Part shown: in pieces, positions 8,171-15,752 of the stretch
How the letters are laid out: every line of letters begins with the position of its first letter
Position numbering within the stretch: the first letter of the stretch is position 1
Origin: Streptomyces polyasparticus
GTDB taxonomy: Bacteria; Actinomycetota; Actinomycetes; Streptomycetales; Streptomycetaceae
Direction: 5' to 3'
DNA length: 64,000 nt
Assembly: GCF_014493765.1 (NCBI RefSeq)
Contig: NZ_JACTVJ010000005.1
Span: 779,408-843,407, forward strand
Notes under the pieces: generated by a model
What the model was told of the DNA's origin: nothing
The model's database searches: none
Seen by the model: the letters and a program-made list of their open reading frames with translations, nothing else
Position numbers and translations under genes: made by a program

Positions 8171-9448
8171 TTGCCCAGTCCCTACCGCGAGATATTCACG
8201 CCGCCCGGGACTCTGTCCTTCTCGGCCGCAGGACTGATCGGGCGGCTGCCGCTGGCCATGATGGGCATCGGCGTCGTCACGATGATCTCCGAGCTCACCG
8301 GGCGGTACGGCCTGGCGGGTGCGCTCTCCGCGACGCTCGCGCTGTCCGCGGCCGTGATCGGCCCCCAGATCTCGCGGCTCGTCGACCGCTACGGGCAGGC
8401 GCGTGTGCTGCGCCCGGCCACGCTGGTCTCGCTCACCGCCGTCGCGGCGCTGCTGCTCGCCGCGAAGTTCGAGGCGCCGGACTGGACGCTCTTCCTGTGC
8501 GCCGCGCTCGTCGGCTTCGTACCGAGTCTCGGGTCGATGATCCGCTCGCGCTGGGCCGAGGTGTACCGCACCGACCGGCGCCGGCTGCACACCGCGTACT
8601 CCTTCGAGTCCGTGGTCGACGAGATCTGCTTCATCTTCGGGCCGATCGTCTCGATCGGTCTGTCCACGGTCTGGTTCCCCGAGGCGGGGCCGCTGCTCGC
8701 GGGTGTCTTCCTCGCGATCGGCACGTTCTGGCTGACCGCGCAGCACGCCACCGAACCGGTCCCGCACCCTCGCGAGCACCACACCGGCGGAAGTGCCCTG
8801 CGCTCCCCCGGACTTCAGGTCCTGATGGCGACCTTCGTCGCGACCGGTGCGGTCTTCGGCTCGGTCGACGTGGTCACCGTCGCGTTCGCCGAGCACGAGG
8901 GGGCCAAGGAGGCGGCGAGCCTGGTGCTCGCTGTGTACGCCGCCGGGTCCTGCCTCGCCGGCGTCCTGTTCGGACTCGTGCACTTCAGGGGCCCGGCCGC
9001 CAAGCGGTGGCTCCTGGGCGTGTGTGCGATGGGCGTGAGTATGATCCCCCTCCTACTGGTCGGGAACTTGCTGTTCTTGGCCGTGGCGCTGTTTGTCGCG
9101 GGCCTGTCCATCGCACCGACGATGATCACCACGATGGCCCTCGTCGAGCAGCATGTACCCCGGGCGAAGCTGACCGAAGGCATGACGTGGACCTCCACGG
9201 GTCTCGCGGTGGGCATCGCGCTCGGTGCGTCCGTGGCCGGCTGGGTCATCGACGCGGCGGGCGCGGACCGGGCGTATGTGGTGCCGGCCGTCGCCGGTGC
9301 GGCCGCGGTCGTGATCGGGTTCCTCGGCTACCGCCGGCTGTCCAGGCCGGTTCCGCAGCGGGGAGGACCTGATGGGTACGACGGGATCGACGGCAGGACC
9401 GATGAAGGCCCAGGGCGGCCCGAAGGCGTCCGGGACAACGTGGCGTAA
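8171..9448 (+). CDS. MFS transporter
   Basis: 425-aa integral membrane protein with about 12 hydrophobic helices, consistent with the major facilitator superfamily. Features include LVDRYGQARVL in the loop between helices 2 and 3 and a large central loop after residue 190 (HATEPVPHPREHH). TTG at 8171 was chosen because GGAG lies 6 nt upstream and the family N-terminus PSPYREIFTPPGT starts there; no in-frame ATG or GTG lies nearby. It is divergent from hemH. It overlaps the next gene by 77 bp, so translation is coupled. The substrate is unknown. Confidence 0.85.
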   Translation: MPSPYREIFTPPGTLSFSAAGLIGRLPLAMMGIGVVTMISELTGRYGLAGALSATLALSAAVIGPQISRLVDRYGQARVLRPATLVSLTAVAALLLAAKFEAPDWTLFLCAALVGFVPSLGSMIRSRWAEVYRTDRRRLHTAYSFESVVDEICFIFGPIVSIGLSTVWFPEAGPLLAGVFLAIGTFWLTAQHATEPVPHPREHHTGGSALRSPGLQVLMATFVATGAVFGSVDVVTVAFAEHEGAKEAASLVLAVYAAGSCLAGVLFGLVHFRGPAAKRWLLGVCAMGVSMIPLLLVGNLLFLAVALFVAGLSIAPTMITTMALVEQHVPRAKLTEGMTWTSTGLAVGIALGASVAGWVIDAAGADRAYVVPAVAGAAAVVIGFLGYRRLSRPVPQRGGPDGYDGIDGRTDEGPGRPEGVRDNVA

Positions 9449-10727
9449 CTGGGCCGGCAACGTCACCGCCAGGCCCGCGCAGGAGGTCACCCCCGCCTCG
9501 GTCGAGGAACTCGCCGCCGCCGTACGCCAGGCGGCCGGCGAAGGCCGCAAGGTCAAGGCGGTCGGCACCGGCCACTCCTTCACCTCCACCGCCGCGACCG
9601 ACGGCCTGCTGATCCGGCCCGATCTGCTCACCGGGATACGCAAGCTCGACCGCGAGGCCGGTCTGGTGACCGTCGAGGCGGGCACCCCGCTCAAGCGCCT
9701 GAACCTGGCGCTCGCCCGTGAGGGCCTCTCGCTCACGAACATGGGCGACATCATGGAGCAGACCGTCGCGGGCGCCACCAGCACCGGAACCCACGGCACC
9801 GGCCGCGACTCGGCCTCGATCTCCGCGCAGATCCAGGGCTTGGAGATCGTCACGGCGGACGGGTCGGTCCTGACCTGTTCGGCCAAGGAGAACCCCGAGG
9901 TGTTCGCGGCCGCCCGGGTCGGGATCGGGGCGCTCGGTGTGATCAGCGCGATCACCTTCGCCGTGGAGCCGGAGTTCCTGCTCACCGCGCGCGAGGAGCC
10001 GATGAGCTTCGAGCGGGTCACGGCGGAGTTCGACGAACTGCACGCCGAGAACGAGCACTTCGAGTTCTACTGGTTCCCGCACACCGGCAACTGCAACACC
10101 AAGCGCAACAACCGCAGCGCGGGTCCCGAGCAGCCGGTGGGCAGGGTGAGCGGCTTCTTCGAGGACGAGCTGCTCTCCAACGGCCTGTTCCAGGTGGTCA
10201 ATTCGCTGGGCCGGGCGGTGCCGGGGACCATCCCCTCGATCGCGAAGATCTCCAGCAAGGCGCTCTCCGCCCGCACGTACACCGACATTCCCTACAAGGT
10301 CTTCACGTCTCCACGCCGCGTGCGCTTCGTGGAGATGGAGTACGCCCTGCCGCGCGAGGCCCTCGTGGAGGCGCTGCGGGAACTGCGGACCATGGTGGAC
10401 CGCTCGAACCTGCGGATCAGCTTCCCGGTCGAGGTGCGCACCGCCCCCGCCGACGACATCACGCTCTCGACGGCGTCCGGCCGCGAGAGCGCGTACATCG
10501 CGGTCCACATGTACAAGGGCACGCCCTACCAGGCGTACTTCACCGCCGCCGAGCGGATCTTCACCGCGCACGGCGGGCGGCCGCACTGGGGCAAGGTGCA
10601 CACCCGGGACGCCGAGTACTTCGCCTCGGCCTACCCGCGCTTCGGCGAGTTCACCGCGCTGCGCGACCGCCTCGACCCGGACCGGGTGTTCGGCAACGAC
10701 TACCTGCGGCGGGTCCTGGGCGACTGA
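9372..10727 (+). CDS. FAD-linked D-arabinono-1,4-lactone/L-gulonolactone oxidase family protein
   Basis: 451-aa flavoprotein. An N-terminal FAD-binding (VAO/PCMH) domain carries VKAVGTGHSFTS, whose His is the usual covalent flavin attachment site, and GATSTGTHGTG. A C-terminal ALO domain ends with RPHWGKVHTRD and FGNDYLRRVLG. It probably oxidises a sugar-1,4-lactone or a related polyol; alditol-oxidase-like activity is an alternative. The ATG at 9372 has a GGGGAGG Shine-Dalgarno and overlaps the MFS gene by 77 bp; an internal ATG at 9402 is possible. Confidence 0.9.
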   Translation: MGTTGSTAGPMKAQGGPKASGTTWRNWAGNVTARPAQEVTPASVEELAAAVRQAAGEGRKVKAVGTGHSFTSTAATDGLLIRPDLLTGIRKLDREAGLVTVEAGTPLKRLNLALAREGLSLTNMGDIMEQTVAGATSTGTHGTGRDSASISAQIQGLEIVTADGSVLTCSAKENPEVFAAARVGIGALGVISAITFAVEPEFLLTAREEPMSFERVTAEFDELHAENEHFEFYWFPHTGNCNTKRNNRSAGPEQPVGRVSGFFEDELLSNGLFQVVNSLGRAVPGTIPSIAKISSKALSARTYTDIPYKVFTSPRRVRFVEMEYALPREALVEALRELRTMVDRSNLRISFPVEVRTAPADDITLSTASGRESAYIAVHMYKGTPYQAYFTAAERIFTAHGGRPHWGKVHTRDAEYFASAYPRFGEFTALRDRLDPDRVFGNDYLRRVLGD

Positions 10728-10826
10728 GTGCCCGGCCGGCGGTCGCCTCGCTCGCTGCGGCTGCGCGGATCCACGGTCGCCTCGTTCCGTACTGCCGCTC
10801 CGCCCACGTCGCCCCGCTCCCCGCGG

Positions 10827-12083
10827 CTACTCGGCCGTCTCGCCCTGCTGGTGCGGCGGCGTCGGCTCCCCGGTGGGGTCGTCCGGCGTCGGAGTGGGGG
10901 TCGGGGTGGGTGTGGGCGTCGGGGTCGGCGTGGGAGTGGGAGTCGGGGTCGGCGTCTTGCCGCCCGCGTCCCCGCCCTCGTCGCCCTGCGACGTGCTCGG
11001 GTCGGGCGACGGGATGCCGTCGCCCTTCTCCTGGCCGGTGCCGGCCGACGGGCCGGTACCGGACGAGGGGTCCTGGGCCGGCGGAGCCTGGTCCTCGCCC
11101 CGCCCCTTGTTGTGCCCCGTGAACACGCTGCCGATCGTGGAGCCGTCCGACCCGGAGAGGTTCTCGCCGGCCACCGCCTCGTACACGGTGATCCCGCCCA
11201 TCGTCACGCCGAACACGACGGCGGCGGCGAGCACCGGCCGCTTCCAGCTGCGGATGCGCTTTCCCTGGACGGGCGAGACGGCGTACGCGGTGTCGGCGGG
11301 CTGGGCCGGCGTCGCGAGGGTCTCGCCATGGGGTCCGACGACCGTGCCCAGGAACCGGGTGGGCTGCTCGCGCCGGTCCGCGGAACCGAGGGTGCCGAGG
11401 GCCATGGTGCGGTCCGCGGGGCCGGAGGTCCCCGAGGCCATGGCGGGGTCCGCGGCCGGCAGCACCTGGGTGGCGTCGGCGGCCGTGCCTGCGGTGCCTG
11501 CCGCGCCTTCGGTGCCTGCCGCGCCTTCGGTGCCTGCGGTGCCCAACACCCGTGTCACATCGGCGGACTTGAGCACCTGGGTCCGGTCGGCGCCGGGGGC
11601 GCCGTCGACCACGGGCAGCACGGTCGTGGCGGGATCGTCGAGCGGCACCGGCGGCACGTCCACCACGCCCGGACGCCAAGTGGTCTGCATCGCCGGGGTG
11701 TTCGGTACGGCCGGAGTGTTCGGTACGGCCGGTGCGGCGGCGTCCGGCGCCAGGGGCCCGGGTCCCGGCTCGGCGCGGAACGTCTGCGGCACGGGCCGCC
11801 CGTCCCCCGTCACCGGCACCTGGCGGACGCGGCCCGGCTTCGCCTTCACCGCGACCTCGCGCACCTGCTCGCCCGTGCGCTTGAAGAAGTGCTGGAAGAC
11901 GGGGCCGCCGCAGGTGGCCACAATGCTCATGACGCCGGCGCCGAGGATCGTCCCGTACACCCCGAAACTGGAGGCCAACTTCGCGGCGAGCACCGCGGCG
12001 AGCGCACCTCCTGCCACCTGCGGCACATTCACATCTATGCGCTTCTTCTCCGCGTCCGCACCGTTTTCCGACTGCTGAGCCAT
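10827..12083 (-). CDS. Membrane protein with C-terminal Thr-Pro repeat
   Basis: 418-aa protein of unknown function. Two hydrophobic segments (about residues 22-48, VAGGALAAVLAAKLASS onward, and around 278-300, VLAAAVVFGVTMGGITVYEA) suggest a membrane protein. The region between them is a long Pro/Ala/Asp/Thr-rich linker with short tandem repeats (TEGAAG; an 18-bp DNA unit twice at 11493-11528). The C-terminus carries 12 consecutive Thr-Pro dipeptides, a wall-spanning or rigid linker type. ATG at 12083 begins MAQQSENGADAEKKR. Similar proteins occur next to sepH in streptomycetes. Confidence 0.75.
   Translation of the reverse strand: MAQQSENGADAEKKRIDVNVPQVAGGALAAVLAAKLASSFGVYGTILGAGVMSIVATCGGPVFQHFFKRTGEQVREVAVKAKPGRVRQVPVTGDGRPVPQTFRAEPGPGPLAPDAAAPAVPNTPAVPNTPAMQTTWRPGVVDVPPVPLDDPATTVLPVVDGAPGADRTQVLKSADVTRVLGTAGTEGAAGTEGAAGTAGTAADATQVLPAADPAMASGTSGPADRTMALGTLGSADRREQPTRFLGTVVGPHGETLATPAQPADTAYAVSPVQGKRIRSWKRPVLAAAVVFGVTMGGITVYEAVAGENLSGSDGSTIGSVFTGHNKGRGEDQAPPAQDPSSGTGPSAGTGQEKGDGIPSPDPSTSQGDEGGDAGGKTPTPTPTPTPTPTPTPTPTPTPTPDDPTGEPTPPHQQGETAE
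10884..10955. repeat. 72-bp hexanucleotide tract encoding (Thr-Pro)12
   Basis: Twelve degenerate ACN-CCN hexamers on the minus strand (GGNGTN units on the plus strand). Codon variation shows that selection maintains the dipeptide rather than a perfect DNA repeat. Prone to length change by slippage. Confidence 0.9.
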
Positions 12084-12557
12084 CCCCGTCCCTTGATCGC
12101 CGACTCGCCTGACAACTACCCACAAGGGACTTTTGGGCGAAGCGGATAGTTCCGGTTCCGGAGATTCTGTGAAGCAGCACACCCCTGTAAGCAGGGGATA
12201 TGGAAGCGGCAGGGGTCAACTCCCTTGCCGTGGGACAACTTCGGCGGCGCGCCGGTCCACCCAGGTGGCCCGAATGGAGTACTGTTGCGAGCCCTGGGTT
12301 CGGACTCCCGCCTGGGTACCCAGGGGCCCGCGAGGGACCTTCGGGAGGGGGATCGCTGCACAGGGTGACCGGTCTGCCCGACTTCGGTCACTTTGCGTGG
12401 CGAATAGGTAACCGTGCCATAACGGCGATCAAGGACCCATGCCCGACACGCCGGGCAACTCGGCAAGGTTGTGGCAGGCTGCACCCGGGCAGGCCACACT
12501 CGACTAGCGGAAGCAGCGACGCACGTGACGTCGGCAGGCACCACCCGGGAGGTCCCC
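12084..12557. other. Divergent intergenic region upstream of sepH
   Basis: About 474 bp holding the promoters of sepH and of the Thr-Pro membrane protein. It includes a perfect 14-bp palindrome at 12311-12324. Short reading frames here show no codon bias. Confidence 0.6.
12311..12324. promoter_or_regulatory. Perfect palindrome CCTGGGTACCCAGG
   Basis: A 14-bp perfect palindrome about 235 bp upstream of sepH in a divergent promoter region. A dimeric repressor site is plausible; no known regulator consensus is matched. Confidence 0.35.
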
Positions 12558-13667
12558 ATGCCCGAACTGCGTGTCGTGGCCGTCTCCAATGACGGCACAC
12601 GGCTGGTGCTGAAGGCTGCGGACTCAACGGAGTACACCCTTCCGATCGACGAACGCCTGCGCGCTGCCGTGCGCGGCGACCGGCCACGGCTCGGCCAGAT
12701 CGAGATCGAGGTCGAGTCGCATCTGCGCCCCCGGGACATCCAGGCGCGTATACGGGCAGGTGCGACCGCGGAAGAGGTCGCCCAGCTCGCCGGCATTCCG
12801 GTCGATCGCGTACGCCGCTTCGAGGGGCCCGTGCTCGCAGAGCGCGCCTTCATGGCCGAGCGTGCCCGGAAGACTCCCGTCCGCCGCCCCGGTGAGAACG
12901 CAGGACCCCAGCTCGGCGAGGCGGTGCAGGAGCGGCTGCTCCTGCGCGGCGCCGACAAGGAAACCGTCCAGTGGGACTCGTGGCGTCGTGACGACGGCAC
13001 GTGGGAAGTCCTGCTCGTCTACGGGGTCGCGGGCGAACCGCACTCGGCGAGCTGGACCTACGATCCGCCGCGGCGTCTTGTCGCAGCCGTCGACGACGAG
13101 GCGCGCTCGCTGATCGGCGAGTCCGACGACATCGCGGCGCCCGAGCCCAGCTTCCCGTTCGTGCCGCGGATCGCCCGGCTGCCGCGTGACCGGCCGCTCG
13201 ACCGTGCGCTCGACCGGCAGTTGGAGCGGCCGGAGCGGCAGATTCCCGCGCCGTCGCCGTCGCCGTCGCCGGATCCGGTGGAGGAGTCCACAAGTTCGGA
13301 GCGTGACTCGCTCACCAGCCTCCTGGAGGCGGTGCCGAGTTTCCGTGGCGATCTCGTGGTGCCGGAGCGTCCCGCGCCGGCCGCTTCGGCCTCCGCTCCT
13401 GCGGCGCCCGCGACGGAGCGGACGGTGGACGAGCCGCCCGCGCCGGAGCCCGAGGTGGAGGAGCCGCCGGCTCCTGCTGCCTCGGCGGGGGCGGGGTCCG
13501 CGTATGCGGATGTGCTGATGCCGCGGTCGGTGGCCGGGCATCGTGATCGGCTTGTCGGTACGACGGATCGGCAGGCCGAGGCGGACGGGGTCCGGCCGGG
13601 TCGCCGTGCGGCGGTGCCGAGTTGGGACGAGATCGTGTTCGGCACGCGCCGCAAGAAGAAGGACTGA
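12558..13667 (+). CDS. sepH: Cell division protein SepH
   Basis: 369-aa septation protein. The N-terminal domain (MPELRVVAVSNDGTRLVLKAADSTEY) contains a helix-turn-helix (RPRDIQARIRAGATAEEVAQLAGIPVDRVRRFEGPV). The C-terminal half is long, Pro/Ala/Glu-rich and disordered, ending with the conserved basic tail SWDEIVFGTRRKKKD. SepH in Streptomyces binds FtsZ and stimulates filament assembly in vegetative and sporulation septa. GGGAGG precedes the ATG. The disordered linker is somewhat longer than I recall for the S. venezuelae protein. Confidence 0.93.
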   Translation: MPELRVVAVSNDGTRLVLKAADSTEYTLPIDERLRAAVRGDRPRLGQIEIEVESHLRPRDIQARIRAGATAEEVAQLAGIPVDRVRRFEGPVLAERAFMAERARKTPVRRPGENAGPQLGEAVQERLLLRGADKETVQWDSWRRDDGTWEVLLVYGVAGEPHSASWTYDPPRRLVAAVDDEARSLIGESDDIAAPEPSFPFVPRIARLPRDRPLDRALDRQLERPERQIPAPSPSPSPDPVEESTSSERDSLTSLLEAVPSFRGDLVVPERPAPAASASAPAAPATERTVDEPPAPEPEVEEPPAPAASAGAGSAYADVLMPRSVAGHRDRLVGTTDRQAEADGVRPGRRAAVPSWDEIVFGTRRKKKD

Positions 13668-13680
13668 GCTCTGTTACGTG

Positions 13681-13711
13681 GGGGCCCGCACCGGCTGTCG
13701 GTGCGGGCCCC
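13681..13711. terminator. Terminator after sepH
   Basis: Perfect 13-bp arms GGGGCCCGCACCG and CGGTGCGGGCCCC around a 5-nt loop, 14 bp after the sepH stop codon. Confidence 0.85.
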
Positions 13712-13803
13712 TTCGCGTTGCGGGCGGGTGGGCGGGTAGGGGAAAGGCCCGCCGCAGGCGCCACGGTCCGCAGGCGGCAGCGAACCCGCACCTCGGGCCT
13801 GGC

Positions 13804-13818
13804 GGGGGCTCCGCCCCC
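13804..13818. terminator. GGGGGC-tcc-GCCCCC hairpin downstream of the rhodanese gene
   Basis: A short, very stable stem in the sequence context GGCGGGGGCTCCGCCCCCTGC, a motif scattered through Streptomyces genomes. It lies 75 bp beyond the stop of the minus-strand sulfurtransferase gene and may end that transcript. Confidence 0.5.
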
Positions 13819-13893
13819 TGCACCCCCGCACCGCCAGGTCGCGGGCCGGGGCCATGGCCACCGGGTTACAGATACGCGGCCCCGGTCATCGAG

Positions 13894-14742
13894 TTACGGG
13901 TTCGGCCCCGTCGCCACCGGGCGGGACTCGTCCGAGGACCACTCCGACCACGAACCCACGTAGAGCTCCGCGTCGATGCCGGCCACCGCGAGGGCGAGGA
14001 CCTCGTGGGCGCCCGAGACGCCCGAGCCGCAGTAGACGCCGACCCGTGAGGCCTCCTCGGTGCCGAGGGAGCGGAAACGGGCGGCCAGGTCCGTGGCCGG
14101 CAGGAAGCGGCCGTCGGGGCCCACGTTCTCCGTGGTGGGTGCGGAGACCGCCCCCGGGATGTGGCCGCCGACGCGGTCGATGGGCTCGACCTCACCGCGG
14201 TAGCGCTCGCCCGCGCGGGCGTCGAGCAGCAGGCCTTCGCGGGCGAGGGCCGCGGCGCCGTCGGCGTCCAACAACGGGACCGCGCCCGGGCGCGGGACGA
14301 AGTCGCCCGGCTCCACCGTCGGCGTCCCGGTGGTCAGCTCGCCGTCCCAGGACGCGAGGCCGCCGTCGAGCACCCGTACGGACGGGTGGCCGGCCCAGCG
14401 GAGCAGCCACCAGGCGCGGGCGGCGGCCCAGCCCTGACCGCCGTCGTAGACGACGACCGGGCGGTCCTCACGTACACCCGCCGCCCGCATCGCCTCGGCG
14501 AAGACCTTGAGGTCGGGCAGCGGATGGCGGCCGCCCGCGCCCGCGGGGCCGGCGAGTGCGGTGTCGAGGTCCACGTAGGCGGCGCCGGGGATGTGCCCGG
14601 CCGCGTAGGCGGCGCGGCCGTCGAAGGGCGGCTCGCCGGCGGCCTTGGCGACGCTGAGCTGCCAGCGGACATCCAGCAGTACCGGCGGGTACTGCCCCTT
14701 CGACTCGCTCGCAAGTTCGGCAGCGGAGATGATGGCATTCAT
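13894..14742 (-). CDS. Sulfurtransferase (tandem rhodanese, 3-mercaptopyruvate type)
   Basis: 282-aa protein with two rhodanese domains. The first (about 1-120) has LLDVRW and the end motif GHIPGAAYVDLD; the second (about 150-270) holds the active-site loop YCGSGVSGAHE with the persulfide-forming Cys. The CGSGV loop favours 3-mercaptopyruvate sulfurtransferase (SseA type) over thiosulfate sulfurtransferase. The ATG at 14742 starts MNAIISAAELAS. It is divergent from the VOC-domain gene. Confidence 0.9.
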   Translation of the reverse strand: MNAIISAAELASESKGQYPPVLLDVRWQLSVAKAAGEPPFDGRAAYAAGHIPGAAYVDLDTALAGPAGAGGRHPLPDLKVFAEAMRAAGVREDRPVVVYDGGQGWAAARAWWLLRWAGHPSVRVLDGGLASWDGELTTGTPTVEPGDFVPRPGAVPLLDADGAAALAREGLLLDARAGERYRGEVEPIDRVGGHIPGAVSAPTTENVGPDGRFLPATDLAARFRSLGTEEASRVGVYCGSGVSGAHEVLALAVAGIDAELYVGSWSEWSSDESRPVATGPNP

Positions 14743-14868
14743 GGGCACATCCTTGCGCAAAGCCTGTTCGTGCCGGGAAGGGGCCATTACCCTGCACCGC
14801 CGGGATGGGTGAGCAGGATTCAAACGGGCATGCTGCTCACGACCATGTGCCCCGAGGAGAGAGTGACG

Positions 14869-15651
14869 ATGACCGAGTCAGCAGCTCGGCGCGCGCCCGG
14901 CACGCCCTGCTGGGTGAGCCTGATGGTGCACGGCCTGGCCGGTACGCAGAAGTTCTACGGCGCACTCTTCGGCTGGGAGTTCCTGCCAGGTCCCCAGCAG
15001 CTCGGTCCGTATGTGCGGGCGGTCCTCGACGGCCAGGAGGTGGCCGGTATCGGCGTCCTGCCGCACGACCGGCATCTGCCCATCGCCTGGACCCCGTATC
15101 TCGCCTCGGACGACGTGGACGCCACCGCCGACACCATCCGCAACTGCGGCGGCACGGTGGGCGTGGGCCCGCTGGAAGCCGAGCGGGCCGGGCGGCTCCT
15201 CGTCGCCTCGGACCCGGCCGGCGCCGTGTTCGGCGTGTGGCAGGCGGCGGAGCACGGGGGCGCCGCGGGCGTGGGGCGGCCCGGCACACCCGTGTGGAAC
15301 GAACTCGTGACCCGGGACACCGCCTCGGTCGCGAAGTTCTATCAGGCGGTCTTCGGATACGGCGAAGAGCCGGTCGTCTCCGCGGACTTCGACTATCTGG
15401 CGCTCTCCGTGGAGGGGCGTCCCGTGGCCGCGATCCATGGCGTCGGCCACGGTCTGCCGCGTGACCGCGGCGCGTATTGGACGACCTTCTTCGAGGTCGA
15501 GGACGTGGACGAGACGGCGCAGCGGGTGGGCGAGCTCGGCGGTCATGTGCTGCGTGCTCCGCACGAGAGCGGGCACGGACGGATGGCCACGGTGGCCGAT
15601 CCGGAAGGCGCGGCGTTCAACGTCGTACGGAGCGCCGCCGACCAAAGCTGA
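14869..15651 (+). CDS. VOC (glyoxalase/bleomycin resistance) family protein, two domains
   Basis: 260-aa protein made of two tandem VOC modules. The first runs from PCWVSLMVHGLAGTQKFYGALFGW to about residue 120 and the second from TPVWNELVTRDTASVAKFYQAVFGYG to the end. Each has the FYxxxFGW/Y signature after its first beta-strand and ends in a DPxGAxFxV motif. Such duplicated proteins are often metal-dependent enzymes or small-molecule binders; the substrate cannot be read from sequence. GAGGAGA precedes the ATG. Confidence 0.88.
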   Translation: MTESAARRAPGTPCWVSLMVHGLAGTQKFYGALFGWEFLPGPQQLGPYVRAVLDGQEVAGIGVLPHDRHLPIAWTPYLASDDVDATADTIRNCGGTVGVGPLEAERAGRLLVASDPAGAVFGVWQAAEHGGAAGVGRPGTPVWNELVTRDTASVAKFYQAVFGYGEEPVVSADFDYLALSVEGRPVAAIHGVGHGLPRDRGAYWTTFFEVEDVDETAQRVGELGGHVLRAPHESGHGRMATVADPEGAAFNVVRSAADQS

Positions 15652-15752
15652 CCATCGGCCCTCACTCGCCCCGCGCGCCCGGGGCGCGCGCATCCTTGCA
15701 CTGGCCTAAAGTCGCATTCCGTACCAAAACGGATGAATGCGGGAGTCAGTGC